Shown here: positions 44,536 to 53,235 of the stretch, piece by piece
Numbering within the stretch: position 1 is the stretch's first letter
Layout of the letters: every line of letters begins with the position of its first letter
Origin: CBDDHT01 sp965228615
Lineage (GTDB): Bacteria; Pseudomonadota; Alphaproteobacteria; Rhizobiales; Methyloligellaceae
DNA: 64,000 nt
Assembly (NCBI GenBank): GCA_965228615.1
Contig: CBDDHT010000003.1
Coordinates: 372,001-436,000 of the forward strand
Reading direction: 5' to 3'
Notes under the pieces: model-generated
What the model was told of the DNA's origin: nothing
What the model saw: only the letters and a program-made list of their open reading frames with translations
Databases searched by the model: none
Position numbers and translations under genes: made by a program

Positions 44536-45552
44536 TCACAGGTGATCCTCGAAGCGCTTCGCCAGATCTTCGATGTTTTCCGGCGGCCAGTTGGGAACTT
44601 CCATACCGAGATGGAGACCCATTCCGGCGAGGACTTCCTTGATCTCGTTGAGCGACTTGCGGCCGAAGTTCGGCGTGCGCAGCATCTCTGCTTCGCTCTT
44701 CTGAATGAGATCGCCGATATAGACGATATTGTCGTTCTTCAGGCAGTTTGCCGAACGGACCGACAGCTCCAGCTCGTCAACCTTCTTCAGCAATGCTGCA
44801 TTGAACTCCAGCTCCGGCTGACGTTCTTCGACGACCGGTTTGCTGGGTTCTTCGAAATTCACGAAGATCGACAGCTGATCCTGAAGGATCCGGGCCGCCA
44901 GCGCGAGCGCATCGTCGGGACGCACCGATCCATCCGTCTCGATGTCTAGAATGAGCTTGTCATAGTCGAGGATCTGCCCCTCGCGCGTGTTTTCCACCTT
45001 GTAGGAGACCTTGCGCACCGGGCTGTAGAGGCTGTCGACCGGCACGAGACCGATCGGCGCATCGTCAGGACGGTTGCGATCGGCAGGCACATAGCCCTTG
45101 CCGAGTTCGCTGGTGAACTCCATTCGGATCGACGACCCCTCATCGAGCGTGCAGATGACGTGCTCAGGATTGAGGATTTCAACATCGGCACCCGTCTCGA
45201 TATCGCCTGCGAGCGCTACGGCCGGCCCCTCTTTCCGTAGAACCAATCGCTTGGTTCCTTCGGAATGCTGGCGTAGCGCGATCCCCTTGATGTTGAGGAT
45301 GATGTCGGTCACATCCTCCCGAACACCCGGAATCGACGAGAATTCATGGAGGACGCCGTCTACCTGCACGGACGTGATCGCCGCACCCTGCAGTGACGAC
45401 AACAACACGCGGCGTAGCGCGTTGCCGAGTGTCAGACCAAATCCACGTTCCAACGGCTCTGCAACGATCGAGGCTTTCGCGCTCGGATCGGTTCCCGCCG
45501 TCACATTCAATTTCGTCGGCTTGATCAAGTCCTGCCAATTTTTCTGAAGCAC
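44536..45552 (-). CDS. rpoA: DNA-directed RNA polymerase subunit alpha
   Basis: A 338-aa alpha subunit. The N-terminal domain (about 1-235) dimerises and nucleates RNA polymerase assembly: EPLERGFGLTLGNALRRVLLSSLQGAA. The C-terminal domain (about 250-325) contacts UP elements and activators: LELSVRSANCLKNDNIVYIGDLIQ, NFGRKSLNEIKEVL. Translation starts at GTG after AAAGAGG. rpsD, which separates rpsK and rpoA in enterobacteria, is absent here. Confidence 0.97.
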   Translation of the reverse strand: MLQKNWQDLIKPTKLNVTAGTDPSAKASIVAEPLERGFGLTLGNALRRVLLSSLQGAAITSVQVDGVLHEFSSIPGVREDVTDIILNIKGIALRQHSEGTKRLVLRKEGPAVALAGDIETGADVEILNPEHVICTLDEGSSIRMEFTSELGKGYVPADRNRPDDAPIGLVPVDSLYSPVRKVSYKVENTREGQILDYDKLILDIETDGSVRPDDALALAARILQDQLSIFVNFEEPSKPVVEERQPELEFNAALLKKVDELELSVRSANCLKNDNIVYIGDLIQKSEAEMLRTPNFGRKSLNEIKEVLAGMGLHLGMEVPNWPPENIEDLAKRFEDHL

Positions 45553-45646
45553 TTGACTACCTCTTTGCTTGTCCAGATCGGAGAGTGCCCGGAAGCCCCC
45601 GCCGCTATTGAGATCGCACGAAAATCAACACGCCAAACTGTCCGCG

Positions 45647-46036
45647 TTAGACCCTGCGGCGCTTACGAGGCCGGCAGCCATTGTGCGGGATCGGTGTCAC
45701 GTCGCGAATCGTCGTGATCGTGAAGCCCGCTGCCTGAAGTGCTCTCAGAGCCGATTCGCGCCCCGAACCCGGCCCGCGAACCTCAACCTCGAGATTCTTC
45801 ATGCCGTGTTCCATGGCTTTCTTGCTCGCATCCTCAGCTGCAACCTGAGCGGCATAAGGCGTCGATTTACGCGAACCCTTAAAACCCATCGCACCGGCAG
45901 ACGACCAAGAAATGGCGTTGCCCTGGGCATCGGTGATCGTGATCATCGTGTTGTTGAATGACGCACTCACATGCGCGACACCCGACGTGATGTTCTTTCG
46001 TTCGCGGCGGCGAACCCGCGTTTTTTCTTTAGCCAT
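45647..46036 (-). CDS. rpsK: 30S ribosomal protein S11
   Basis: A 129-aa platform protein of the small subunit near the E-site mRNA. Sequence GVAHVSASFNNTMITITDAQGN and the C-terminus DVTPIPHNGCRPRKRRRV are typical. GAGAGAGA precedes the ATG. It lies 39 bases after rpsM and 94 bases before rpoA; that second gap shows nothing beyond the rpoA ribosome site. Confidence 0.97.
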   Translation of the reverse strand: MAKEKTRVRRRERKNITSGVAHVSASFNNTMITITDAQGNAISWSSAGAMGFKGSRKSTPYAAQVAAEDASKKAMEHGMKNLEVEVRGPGSGRESALRALQAAGFTITTIRDVTPIPHNGCRPRKRRRV

Positions 46037-46075
46037 AATGTCTCTCTCGGTTAGGTCGGCGCGTCAGGGAACGAA

Positions 46076-46444
46076 CTACTTCTTCCGGCCGGCAATTGGC
46101 TTGGCAGGTCCCTTACGGCTGCGCGCATTGGTATGCGTTCGCTGTCCACGGACGGGAAGACCGCGACGATGGCGCAATCCCCTGTAACAGCCCAGGTCCA
46201 TGAGCCGCTTGATGTTCATTGCAACTTCACGCCTGAGATCGCCTTCGACCATATAATCCTGATCGATGACTTCACGAATCTGGATGACTTCCTGATCCGA
46301 TAGCTCATTGACGCGACGTTCTGCCGGGATTTTGACCTTGTCGCAGATATCCTTGGCATAACGCGATCCGATGCCATGAATATATGTCAAGGCGATCTCG
46401 ACGCGCTTGTTAGTCGGTATATTGACGCCTGCTATGCGAGCCAC
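46076..46444 (-). CDS. rpsM: 30S ribosomal protein S13
   Basis: A 122-aa protein of the 30S head that contacts the P-site tRNA and 50S bridges. The GTG at 46444 after AAGGAGA gives the canonical N-terminus (M)ARIAGVNIPTNKRVEIALTYI; the open frame extends nine codons upstream from an ATG that lacks homology. The C-terminal tail GQRTHTNARSRKGPAKPIAGRKK is typical. The 197-base gap upstream carries its own promoter. Confidence 0.95.
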   Translation of the reverse strand: MARIAGVNIPTNKRVEIALTYIHGIGSRYAKDICDKVKIPAERRVNELSDQEVIQIREVIDQDYMVEGDLRREVAMNIKRLMDLGCYRGLRHRRGLPVRGQRTHTNARSRKGPAKPIAGRKK

Positions 46445-46535
46445 GCCAGTCTCTCCTTCGAACACTCGCATGCCTAAAACGGCTGTCTGCGAGATGCTTA
46501 TGATGCGGTGAATGCGACAAGATCGGTTTCCAGCG

Positions 46536-46550
46536 GTATACTATACCGGC
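46536..46550. promoter_or_regulatory. Perfect palindrome in the rpsM leader
   Basis: CGGTATA-C-TATACCG, 15 bases, between the internal promoter and rpsM. In RNA it could form a 6-7 pair hairpin, or as DNA an operator. It might be involved in autogenous control of the alpha-operon genes, but no known protein-binding structure was recognised. Confidence 0.35.
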
Positions 46551-46585
46551 CGGACCGATCGTCACTGCCTCCAAAATGATCGGCC

Positions 46586-46615
46586 TATGTAGCGGACTCC
46601 CGGGCTTTCCGTCAA
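46586..46615 (-). promoter_or_regulatory. Internal promoter for rpsM-rpsK-rpoA-rplQ
   Basis: On the minus strand TTGACG (46615-46610), 18 bases, TACATA (46591-46586). The TTGACG box is the form preferred at strong alphaproteobacterial promoters. It lies in the longest gap of the block, 197 bases between adk and rpsM. Confidence 0.6.
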
Positions 46616-46641
46616 CTCCCAGATTCGCCCGAAAATTGCAT

Positions 46642-47298
46642 TTACGACGATTTGTTGTCGAGCGCTGCCGAGATGTCCTTCGCAACGGTGTCCATATCCC
46701 CCATACCGTCGACCGACCTGAGCGTGCCACGCCCCCCATAATAGGCCACTAAAGGCGCAGTTTCCGTATGATATGCGACCAATCGGCTGCGTACTGCTTC
46801 CTCATTATCGTCCGCACGGCGGTTGAATTCCTGCCCGCCACATTTGTCGCAGACACCGTCGACCGCCGGCTTTTTGAAGCTGTCGTGGTAACCTTCTCCA
46901 CACTTTGCACAGGTGAAACGGCCCGTAATGCGTCCAATGAGCAGTTCATCGTCGACTCGCATCTCGACGACGGCATCGAGTGAACGCGCTTTTTCCTGCA
47001 TCAATCGATCAAGCGCTTCGGCTTGGGCAACGGTTCGCGGAAAGCCATCGAGGATGAATCCACCGGTACAATCCGGCTCATCGATTCGCTCAGAGATAAG
47101 CCCGATGACGATTTCGTCGGAAACGAGTTCACCGCGCTCCATCACGGCCTTGGCCTGGAGCCCGATTTCCGTACCGGCAGCTACGGCGGCGCGCAACATG
47201 TCTCCGGTGGATAACTGCACAAGCCCTCGGTCCGTCTCAAGCCGTTTGGCTTGCGTTCCTTTTCCCGCACCGGGGGGGCCTAGCAGAACAATATTCAC
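46642..47298 (-). CDS. adk: Adenylate kinase with zinc-binding LID
   Basis: Interconverts AMP plus ATP and two ADP. The 218-aa chain has the P-loop GPPGAGKGTQ, AMP-binding STGDMLRAAV and DGFPRT, and a long-type LID carrying four cysteines at 130, 133, 150 and 153 (CAKC and CDKC), which should bind a structural zinc ion; E. coli Adk lacks these. The GTG start overlaps the secY stop as GTGA. Confidence 0.96.
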   Translation of the reverse strand: MNIVLLGPPGAGKGTQAKRLETDRGLVQLSTGDMLRAAVAAGTEIGLQAKAVMERGELVSDEIVIGLISERIDEPDCTGGFILDGFPRTVAQAEALDRLMQEKARSLDAVVEMRVDDELLIGRITGRFTCAKCGEGYHDSFKKPAVDGVCDKCGGQEFNRRADDNEEAVRSRLVAYHTETAPLVAYYGGRGTLRSVDGMGDMDTVAKDISAALDNKSS

Positions 47299-48629
47299 CG
47301 ACGGCGCGCGCCTCTGAGCTTCGATTTCTTGATGAGCCCTTCATATTGATGGGCCAGGAGATGACTTTGCACTTGCGCTACCGTATCCATTGTCACGCTG
47401 ACGACAATCAGCAGCGAAGTACCACCAAAGTAGAACGGAACGGCCGCGTAGGAAATAAGAAATTCCGGCAAAATGCAGACCACGGCCAAATAGGCGGCAC
47501 CGACAACGGTGATTCGCGTCAGCACATAGTCGATATATTCCGCCGTTCTTGCGCCTGGCCGAATGCCCGGGATGAACCCGCCATACTTCTTGAGATTGTC
47601 GGCTGTCTCTTCAGGGTTGAAAACAACCGCTGTGTAGAAGAAGGCGAAGAATATGATCATCGCGATATAGAGGACGATGTAGAGCGGCTGGCCATGCCCC
47701 AGAAGTGCGGTGACCGTATTCAGCCAGTCCGGTCCCTGCCCGCTTGAGAAGTTTGCAAAAGTCACTGGCAGCAGCAGAAGGGACGAAGCGAAAATCGGCG
47801 GGATAACACCGGCTGTATTGAGTTTAAGCGGCAGATGCGACGTGTTGTCCTGCATCATGCGGTTGCCGACCTGGCGCTTGGGATACTGGATCAGCAGCCG
47901 GCGCTGCGCACGCTCCATGAATACGATGAAGGCAATGACGAGGGCCGACATGACCAGGAGCGCAATAATAAGCGCGGTCGACAGGGCCCCCTGGCGCCCG
48001 AGTTCAAGGGTTCCGATCAGCGCTGCAGGCAATTCCGCCACGATTCCGGCGAAAATGATCAGCGAGATACCGTTCCCGACACCCCGCGCCGTGATCTGCT
48101 CACCGAGCCACATGAGGAAGACCGTGCCGCCGACCAGCGTGATGACGGTCGTGATGCGGAAGAACCAGCCTGGATCCATCACAATCCCGCTGCCGCCCTC
48201 GAGCCCGACCGCAATGCCATAGCCTTGCAGTGTTGCCAGGCACACCGTGCCGTAGCGCGTATATTGGTTTATCTGCTTGCGGCCCTGCTCGCCTTCCTTC
48301 TTGAGCTGTTCAAGATGCGGTGAGACCGTCGTGAGAAGCTGGATGATAATCGATGCCGAGATATACGGCATGATGTTCAGGGCGAAAATGGCCATGCGGC
48401 CGACGGCGCCACCGGCGAACAGGTCGAGCATACCAAGAATGCCCGCCTGATTGTTCGAAAACGCGTTCGCAAGCGCCTCAGGATTGATACCGGGGATCGG
48501 AATGTAGGTCCCGAGCCGATAAATGAGCAGCGCTCCCAGCGTAAACCAGATGCGCTTCTTCAGCTCTTCCGCCTTCGCAAAAGCGGAGAAATTCAGGTTG
48601 GAGACGAGTTGTTCAGCGGCAGAGGCCAT
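47295..48629 (-). CDS. secY: Protein translocase subunit SecY
   Basis: A 444-aa ten-helix channel protein of the Sec translocon. Motifs GTYIPIPGINPEAL (helix 1/plug region), GQQITARGVGNGISL-like WLGEQITARGVGNGISLIIFAGI, and GFIPGIRPGARTAEYIDYVLTRIT are diagnostic. TGGAGC precedes the ATG. It follows rplO after 184 bases in which nothing clear was seen. The rpmJ gene often found downstream is missing. Confidence 0.97.
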   Translation of the reverse strand: MASAAEQLVSNLNFSAFAKAEELKKRIWFTLGALLIYRLGTYIPIPGINPEALANAFSNNQAGILGMLDLFAGGAVGRMAIFALNIMPYISASIIIQLLTTVSPHLEQLKKEGEQGRKQINQYTRYGTVCLATLQGYGIAVGLEGGSGIVMDPGWFFRITTVITLVGGTVFLMWLGEQITARGVGNGISLIIFAGIVAELPAALIGTLELGRQGALSTALIIALLVMSALVIAFIVFMERAQRRLLIQYPKRQVGNRMMQDNTSHLPLKLNTAGVIPPIFASSLLLLPVTFANFSSGQGPDWLNTVTALLGHGQPLYIVLYIAMIIFFAFFYTAVVFNPEETADNLKKYGGFIPGIRPGARTAEYIDYVLTRITVVGAAYLAVVCILPEFLISYAAVPFYFGGTSLLIVVSVTMDTVAQVQSHLLAHQYEGLIKKSKLRGARRR

Positions 48630-48813
48630 GATTTAGCTCCAGGACCGGTGGGACGAACGATTCGCACCCACGACGCCCCTCTCAGATCGATCTTACCTAT
48701 GCGGCGATTCCCACCCATATCGGAAATCACACGCGCCTTCTCGTCAATAGCGGACCCATCGCGGCGTGTAGACTGACAATCGCGCGATCTGCCCGGAGCG
48801 CACCAGCCGAAGC

Positions 48814-49377
48814 CTAATCCTCTTTGGGTGTCTCGGCCTTTGCGCTCTTCTTCGCTTTCGCGCCCTTTTTCTTGGCGCCGCCGGATGCTTCATCCTGCGC
48901 TTTTGCCTCGCGGCGGGGAAGCGGAACGACTGTGACACTTCCGCCCGCTGCTTCGACGGCCTTGACGGCAGCTTCAGATGCGCCCGTCACTTCGAGCGTT
49001 ACTTTGTGATTAAGCTCACCTTTTGCAAGGAGGCGCACGCCCTGCATGGTCCGGCGAATGACGCCGGCATTGAGGAGCGCATCGACCGTTATCGGCGCGG
49101 ACGCGTCAAGGGTACCCTTGTCGATCGCCGACTGGATACGGCTGATATTGACCGCATTGTAACGTTTGGGACGCGGAACATTGAACCCGCGCTTCGGCAG
49201 ACGCCGATGGATCGGCATCTGGCCGCCTTCAAATCCCTTGATGGCAACGCCGCTGCGTGACTTCTGGCCCTTGTGGCCGCGCCCTGCCGTCTTGCCCTTG
49301 CCCGATCCGATACCGCGTCCAACGCGTTTCCGCGTCGTCGTCGCGCCCGGATTGTCCCGGAGATCGTTTAGTCTCAT
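48814..49377 (-). CDS. rplO: 50S ribosomal protein L15
   Basis: A 187-aa large-subunit assembly protein. The N-terminus MRLNDLRDNPGATTTRKRVGRGIGSGKGKTAGRGHKGQKSR-type segment and GFEGGQMPIHRRLPKRGF are conserved. After residue 150 it carries an extra lysine- and alanine-rich tail (GGAKKKGAKAKKSAKAE), about 35 residues longer than in E. coli. The ATG overlaps the rpmD stop as ATGA. Confidence 0.97.
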   Translation of the reverse strand: MRLNDLRDNPGATTTRKRVGRGIGSGKGKTAGRGHKGQKSRSGVAIKGFEGGQMPIHRRLPKRGFNVPRPKRYNAVNISRIQSAIDKGTLDASAPITVDALLNAGVIRRTMQGVRLLAKGELNHKVTLEVTGASEAAVKAVEAAGGSVTVVPLPRREAKAQDEASGGAKKKGAKAKKSAKAETPKED

Positions 49378-49586
49378 TTGCCTGTCTCCGCTTCGTCGAC
49401 GACGCGTACCAGGTGATGCACAGTCTTGATCATACCGCGCACTTCCGGCGTATCCGGCAACGTGCTCCGGCGATGCATCTTGTTCAATTTCAGCCCCTTG
49501 AGCGTATCGCGCTGATACTTGGGACGCCGGATCGGGCTGCCGGTCTGCTCGACCGTAATCGTCGCCCCATCTTTGGCCTTTGCCAT
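49374..49586 (-). CDS. rpmD: 50S ribosomal protein L30
   Basis: A 70-aa single-domain ribosomal protein. ITVEQTGSPIRRPKYQRDTLKGLKLNKMHRRSTLPDTP matches bacterial L30. AAGAGG precedes the ATG. It is present here although some bacterial lineages lack it. Confidence 0.95.
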   Translation of the reverse strand: MAKAKDGATITVEQTGSPIRRPKYQRDTLKGLKLNKMHRRSTLPDTPEVRGMIKTVHHLVRVVDEAETGK

Positions 49587-49654
49587 CTTGCTAACCTCTT
49601 AACTGCGCTGTCGGCACATTGCGACGCTGCATAAGTTCGATATCGGGCCCCGCC

Positions 49655-50221
49655 CTAGCCCTGGGCTTCCGCGCCAGCGGCCTCTCCGGCTCCATCGCGG
49701 CGCCGCGAGACGATCTCACTGACCTTCTTGCCACGTCGCGCTGCGACACCCCGAGGGCTGTCTTCGTGCTTCAGTGCATCAAAGGTCGCCCGAACCATAT
49801 TGTAGGGGTTTGACGTACCGATCGATTTGGCAACCACGTCCTGGATACCGAGTGTCTCGAAGACGGCGCGCATCGGGCCACCTGCGATAATGCCGGTCCC
49901 GGGAGGCGCTGCACGCAGAACGACGCGCCCGGCGCCATGGCGGCCCTGAACATCGTGATGAAGCGTCCGGCCCTCGCGAAGAGGCACGCGGATCAGGTTC
50001 TGCTTTGCAGACTCCGTCGCTTTGCGAATGGCTTCAGGAACCTCGCGAGCCTTACCGTGGCCAAAACCGACCCGGCCTTTCTGATCCCCTACGACAACGA
50101 GCGCTGCGAAGCCGAAACGTCGACCGCCCTTGACCACTTTGGCCACGCGGTTGATGTGCACCAGCTTGTCGACAAACTCGTTATCGCGGTCGTCGCGGTC
50201 TCTCATCGGCGAACGTGCCAC
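49655..50221 (-). CDS. rpsE: 30S ribosomal protein S5
   Basis: A 188-aa protein at the mRNA entry side that affects decoding fidelity. The double-stranded RNA-binding segment VDKLVHINRVAKVVKGGRRFGFAALVVVGD and the C-terminal domain (AAPPGTGIIAGGPMRAVFE) are standard. It starts at GTG after GAGAGG. A short Ala/Glu-rich tail (GAGEAAGAEAQG) extends the C-terminus. Confidence 0.97.
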   Translation of the reverse strand: MARSPMRDRDDRDNEFVDKLVHINRVAKVVKGGRRFGFAALVVVGDQKGRVGFGHGKAREVPEAIRKATESAKQNLIRVPLREGRTLHHDVQGRHGAGRVVLRAAPPGTGIIAGGPMRAVFETLGIQDVVAKSIGTSNPYNMVRATFDALKHEDSPRGVAARRGKKVSEIVSRRRDGAGEAAGAEAQG

Positions 50222-50248
50222 GGCAATGTCCTCTCAAATCTCGTCTAT

Positions 50249-50611
50249 CTAAAAATTCAGACCGGCTTCGCGCGCCGCGTCGGCGAGCGCTTTTACACGG
50301 CCATGATAAATGTACCCGCCACGATCGAAGACCACGTCTTTGACACCGGCTTCGGCAGCCAGCTCCGCAACCCGCTTGCCAACGGCAGCAGCCGCTTCGC
50401 AATTCGTGCCCTTTTCCAAGGTCGCGCGCAATGTCTTGTCGTTGGTCGACGCTGCAGCAACCGTATGCCCTTTCACGTCGTCGATCACCTGGGCATAGAT
50501 ATGCTTGGACGATCGATAGACCGAGAGCCGAGGCCGTCCGGCTCCGGCCTTCTTCAGGGCTTTGCGAACACGCATACGGCGTTTCGCAAAAGTCTTTTGA
50601 GACACGCTCAT
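50249..50611 (-). CDS. rplR: 50S ribosomal protein L18
   Basis: A 120-aa 5S rRNA-binding protein of the central protuberance. RLSVYRSSKHIYAQVIDDVKGHTVAAAST and FDRGGYIYHGRVKALADAAREAGL are conserved. GGAG precedes the ATG; it is 11 bases from the rplF stop. Confidence 0.97.
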   Translation of the reverse strand: MSVSQKTFAKRRMRVRKALKKAGAGRPRLSVYRSSKHIYAQVIDDVKGHTVAAASTNDKTLRATLEKGTNCEAAAAVGKRVAELAAEAGVKDVVFDRGGYIYHGRVKALADAAREAGLNF

Positions 50612-50622
50612 GGCTCGCTCCG

Positions 50623-51156
50623 CTACTTCTTCTTGCCTTCTTTGCGGAAGACATACTCGCCCTGATAGCGAATACCCTTCCCCTTGTAAGGCTCGGGCGG
50701 ACGATAGCGCCGAATCTCGGCAGCCACCTGTCCAACCTTCTGTTTCTCAATACCGCTGATGATGATTTCCGTCGGTTTCGGGCACTGGACCTTGATCCCA
50801 TCCGGCACCGGATAGAGGACTTCATGGCTGAGGCCGAGTTGCAGTTGCAGGTTCGAACCCTGCAAGGCAGCACGATAGCCAACACCCTGAATTTCCAGTG
50901 TTTTCTCGAACCCATCCGACACACCCGTGACGAGGTTCTGCACCAGTGTGCGCGACATGCCCCACATGGACCGTCCGCGTTTGGTGTCCGCGCGCGGCAT
51001 GACCGACAGGCCATCGTCGCCCATCTCAGCCATGACTTCATCAACGAGGACAACCGACAGTTCACCTTTGGGTCCCTTCATCGAGACCTGCTGCCCGTCG
51101 ATCGTCGCCGAGACGCCCGATGGAACCGGTATTGCCTTCTTGCCGATGCGTGACAT
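50623..51156 (-). CDS. rplF: 50S ribosomal protein L6
   Basis: A 177-aa protein near the factor-binding site of the large subunit. The ATG at 51156 gives MSRIGKKAIPVPSGV, the family start; the open frame extends 11 codons further without homology. Two tandem alpha/beta domains end in PEPYKGKGIRYQGEYVFRKEGKKK, the typical C-terminus. Confidence 0.97.
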   Translation of the reverse strand: MSRIGKKAIPVPSGVSATIDGQQVSMKGPKGELSVVLVDEVMAEMGDDGLSVMPRADTKRGRSMWGMSRTLVQNLVTGVSDGFEKTLEIQGVGYRAALQGSNLQLQLGLSHEVLYPVPDGIKVQCPKPTEIIISGIEKQKVGQVAAEIRRYRPPEPYKGKGIRYQGEYVFRKEGKKK

Positions 51157-51195
51157 CAGTAAAAACCTCTTCTCATCCTCAAACCGCAAGCGTCC

Positions 51196-51594
51196 TCAAA
51201 AGACGCTGCAGAGAATCTCGCCACCGACATTCTCCGTCCGCGCCTTGGCGTCCGACATGACACCTTTCGGTGTCGAAAGAATCGCGACGCCGAGACCGTT
51301 GGCGATGGTGGGCAGATCGCGGACAGACGAGTAGACCCGTCGCCCGGGCGTCGAAACGCGTTTGATCTGTTTAATCACCGGCAGACCGTCGAAATATTTC
51401 AATTCGATCTCGATCTCCGATTGACCGCCGTCATAATCGATTTCTGCATAACCGCGGATGTAGCCTTCCTCTTTCAGCACGTCGAGCACATTGAGACGCA
51501 GCTTGGAGGCCGGCGTTGAAACTTTGGTGCGCTTACGCATCTGTGCATTACGGATGCGTGTGAGCATATCCCCGAGCGGATCCGACATCGTCAT
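51196..51594 (-). CDS. rpsH: 30S ribosomal protein S8
   Basis: A 132-aa central-domain 16S rRNA binder, in E. coli the translational repressor of the spc genes. MSDPLGDMLTRIRNAQMRKRTKV, YVRRVSTPGRRVYSS-like segment and GVAILSTPKGVMSDAKAR are conserved. GGAG lies nine bases before the ATG at 51594. Confidence 0.97.
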   Translation of the reverse strand: MTMSDPLGDMLTRIRNAQMRKRTKVSTPASKLRLNVLDVLKEEGYIRGYAEIDYDGGQSEIEIELKYFDGLPVIKQIKRVSTPGRRVYSSVRDLPTIANGLGVAILSTPKGVMSDAKARTENVGGEILCSVF

Positions 51595-51607
51595 TTGGGC
51601 CGTCTCC

Positions 51608-51913
51608 TTACCAGCTCGATTTCACCATGCCAGGAACCAGGCCATTCGAGGCCAGGAGCCGTAGCGCGATACGTGACAGTTTCAGCTTCCGATAAAAGCC
51701 GCGCGGTCGCCCCGAAAGCTCGCAGCGATTCCGAATCCGCGTCTTGGAGGCATTTCGCGGAATCTCGGCCAGCTTCAAACGCGCCGCAAAACGCTCTTCC
51801 GCGGGCATTGTCTGGTCGGCCGCAATCGCCTTCAGCCGATCTCTGCGGCCAGAATATTTCTTCGCCAGCCGGCGGCGCTTGCGATTCCGTTCCACGGCAC
51901 TCTTCTTGGCCAT
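51608..51913 (-). CDS. rpsN: 30S ribosomal protein S14 (zinc-independent form)
   Basis: A 101-aa head protein of the long, zinc-free type: it has a single cysteine (NRCELSGRPRGFYRK) rather than the four of the short form. A perfect AGGAGG precedes the ATG. Confidence 0.97.
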   Translation of the reverse strand: MAKKSAVERNRKRRRLAKKYSGRRDRLKAIAADQTMPAEERFAARLKLAEIPRNASKTRIRNRCELSGRPRGFYRKLKLSRIALRLLASNGLVPGMVKSSW

Positions 51914-51944
51914 GCAGTCCTCCTAATTCAATCCCAGCGTGCAA

Positions 51945-52502
51945 TCAGCTTGGGAAAGGAAAGTTCAATCCTTTAAGCAAGGCGAGTGCCTCTGCATCTG
52001 TTCGGGCGGTGGTGCAGACAACCACATCCAATCCCCAAACCGAGTCCACCTTGTCGTAATCGATCTCCGGAAACACGATGTGCTCCTTGATACCGAGTGA
52101 GAAATTGCCGCGTCCGTCGAAGCTCTTCGGATTCAGACCGCGAAAGTCCCGAACACGGGGCAACGCAATCGTCACCAATCGGTCGATGAAGTCATACATG
52201 CGCGTCTTGCGCAGGGTCACTTTCGCTCCGATGGCCATGCCCTCGCGAAGCTTGAAGGTCGCAATCGACTTTCGTGCCCGCGTGATGACCGGCTTCTGGC
52301 CCGCAATCTTTGCCAAATCCTCAGCTGCAATACCGGCCTTCTTCGAGTCGTTTACCGACTCGCCGACACCCATGTTCAGCACCACCTTGTCGAGGCGGGG
52401 GATCTGCATCTCGTTCTCGTACGAGAATTCCTTGCGCAGTTCTTCCCGCAGCACGTCGTTATAGTGCTGCTTGACCCTTGGCATATAAGCTGCCTCAGCC
52501 AT
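51945..52502 (-). CDS. rplE: 50S ribosomal protein L5
   Basis: A 185-aa 5S rRNA-binding protein that touches the P-site tRNA. IPRLDKVVLNMGVGESVNDSK, GQKPVITRARKSIATFKLREG and VFPEIDYDKVDSVWGLDVVV are conserved. The ATG overlaps the last codons of rplX by eight bases. Confidence 0.97.
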   Translation of the reverse strand: MAEAAYMPRVKQHYNDVLREELRKEFSYENEMQIPRLDKVVLNMGVGESVNDSKKAGIAAEDLAKIAGQKPVITRARKSIATFKLREGMAIGAKVTLRKTRMYDFIDRLVTIALPRVRDFRGLNPKSFDGRGNFSLGIKEHIVFPEIDYDKVDSVWGLDVVVCTTARTDAEALALLKGLNFPFPS

Positions 52503-52815
52503 CGATCACTTCTCCCGAACGCTTGGCGAAACGTACCTTCCGCCCGTCATTCAATATCTTGAACCCGACCCGTGTCGGCTTCCCGTCCTTAGGATCTTCG
52601 AGCGAAAGGTTCGACAAATGGATCGACGCCTCTTTCGCAATAATCCCGCCATCCTGCTGCGCCGACTGGCGCTGATGGCGTTTGATCATGTTGACACCCT
52701 GGACGATGGCGCGCTGCTCCTTCGGAAGCATCTTCAGGACTTGACCGCCCTTGCCCTTGTCCTTGCCGGACATCACGACCACATGGTCGCCTTTTTTTAT
52801 TTTCGACATCGCCAT
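52495..52815 (-). CDS. rplX: 50S ribosomal protein L24
   Basis: A 106-aa assembly-initiator protein with a KOW motif (KKGDHVVVMSGKDKGKGGQVLKM) and EASIHLSNLSL. GGAGG precedes the ATG. It begins two bases after the rplN stop and overlaps rplE. Confidence 0.97.
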   Translation of the reverse strand: MAMSKIKKGDHVVVMSGKDKGKGGQVLKMLPKEQRAIVQGVNMIKRHQRQSAQQDGGIIAKEASIHLSNLSLEDPKDGKPTRVGFKILNDGRKVRFAKRSGEVIDG

Positions 52816-52817
52816 GG

Positions 52818-53186
52818 CTACAAAACCTCCGGAGCGAGCGACACGATCTTCATGTGCTGCTTGGCGCGAAGCTCGCGGGTTACCGGACCGAAAATTCGTG
52901 TTCCTATGGGCTCACCTTGATTGTTCACCAGAACGGCCGCGTTGCGATCGAAGCGAATGAGGCTTCCATCCTGACGCCGCACGCCCTTGGCCGTGCGCAC
53001 AACAACGGCGCGCATAACCTGGCCCTTCTTGACCCGGCCGCGCGGGATCGCTTCCTTGACACTCACCACGATCAGGTCGCCGACCGAAGCGTATTTCCGC
53101 TTCGAGCCACCCAGTACCTTGATGCACTGGACCCTGCGCGCACCCGAATTGTCGGCGACATCGAGATTCGTCTGCATTTGGATCAT
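52818..53186 (-). CDS. rplN: 50S ribosomal protein L14
   Basis: A 122-aa interface protein that forms bridges to the 30S subunit and is the docking site for RsfS. MIQMQTNLDVADNSGARRVQCIKVLGGS and the end FMKIVSLAPEVL-like KIVSLAPEVL are standard. First gene of the classical spc cluster, here continuous with the S10 cluster. Confidence 0.97.
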   Translation of the reverse strand: MIQMQTNLDVADNSGARRVQCIKVLGGSKRKYASVGDLIVVSVKEAIPRGRVKKGQVMRAVVVRTAKGVRRQDGSLIRFDRNAAVLVNNQGEPIGTRIFGPVTRELRAKQHMKIVSLAPEVL

Positions 53187-53235
53187 TGGTCTTGCTCTTT
53201 CATCGCCTGAACCCGGACTCGGGGAACCGGTAGGA

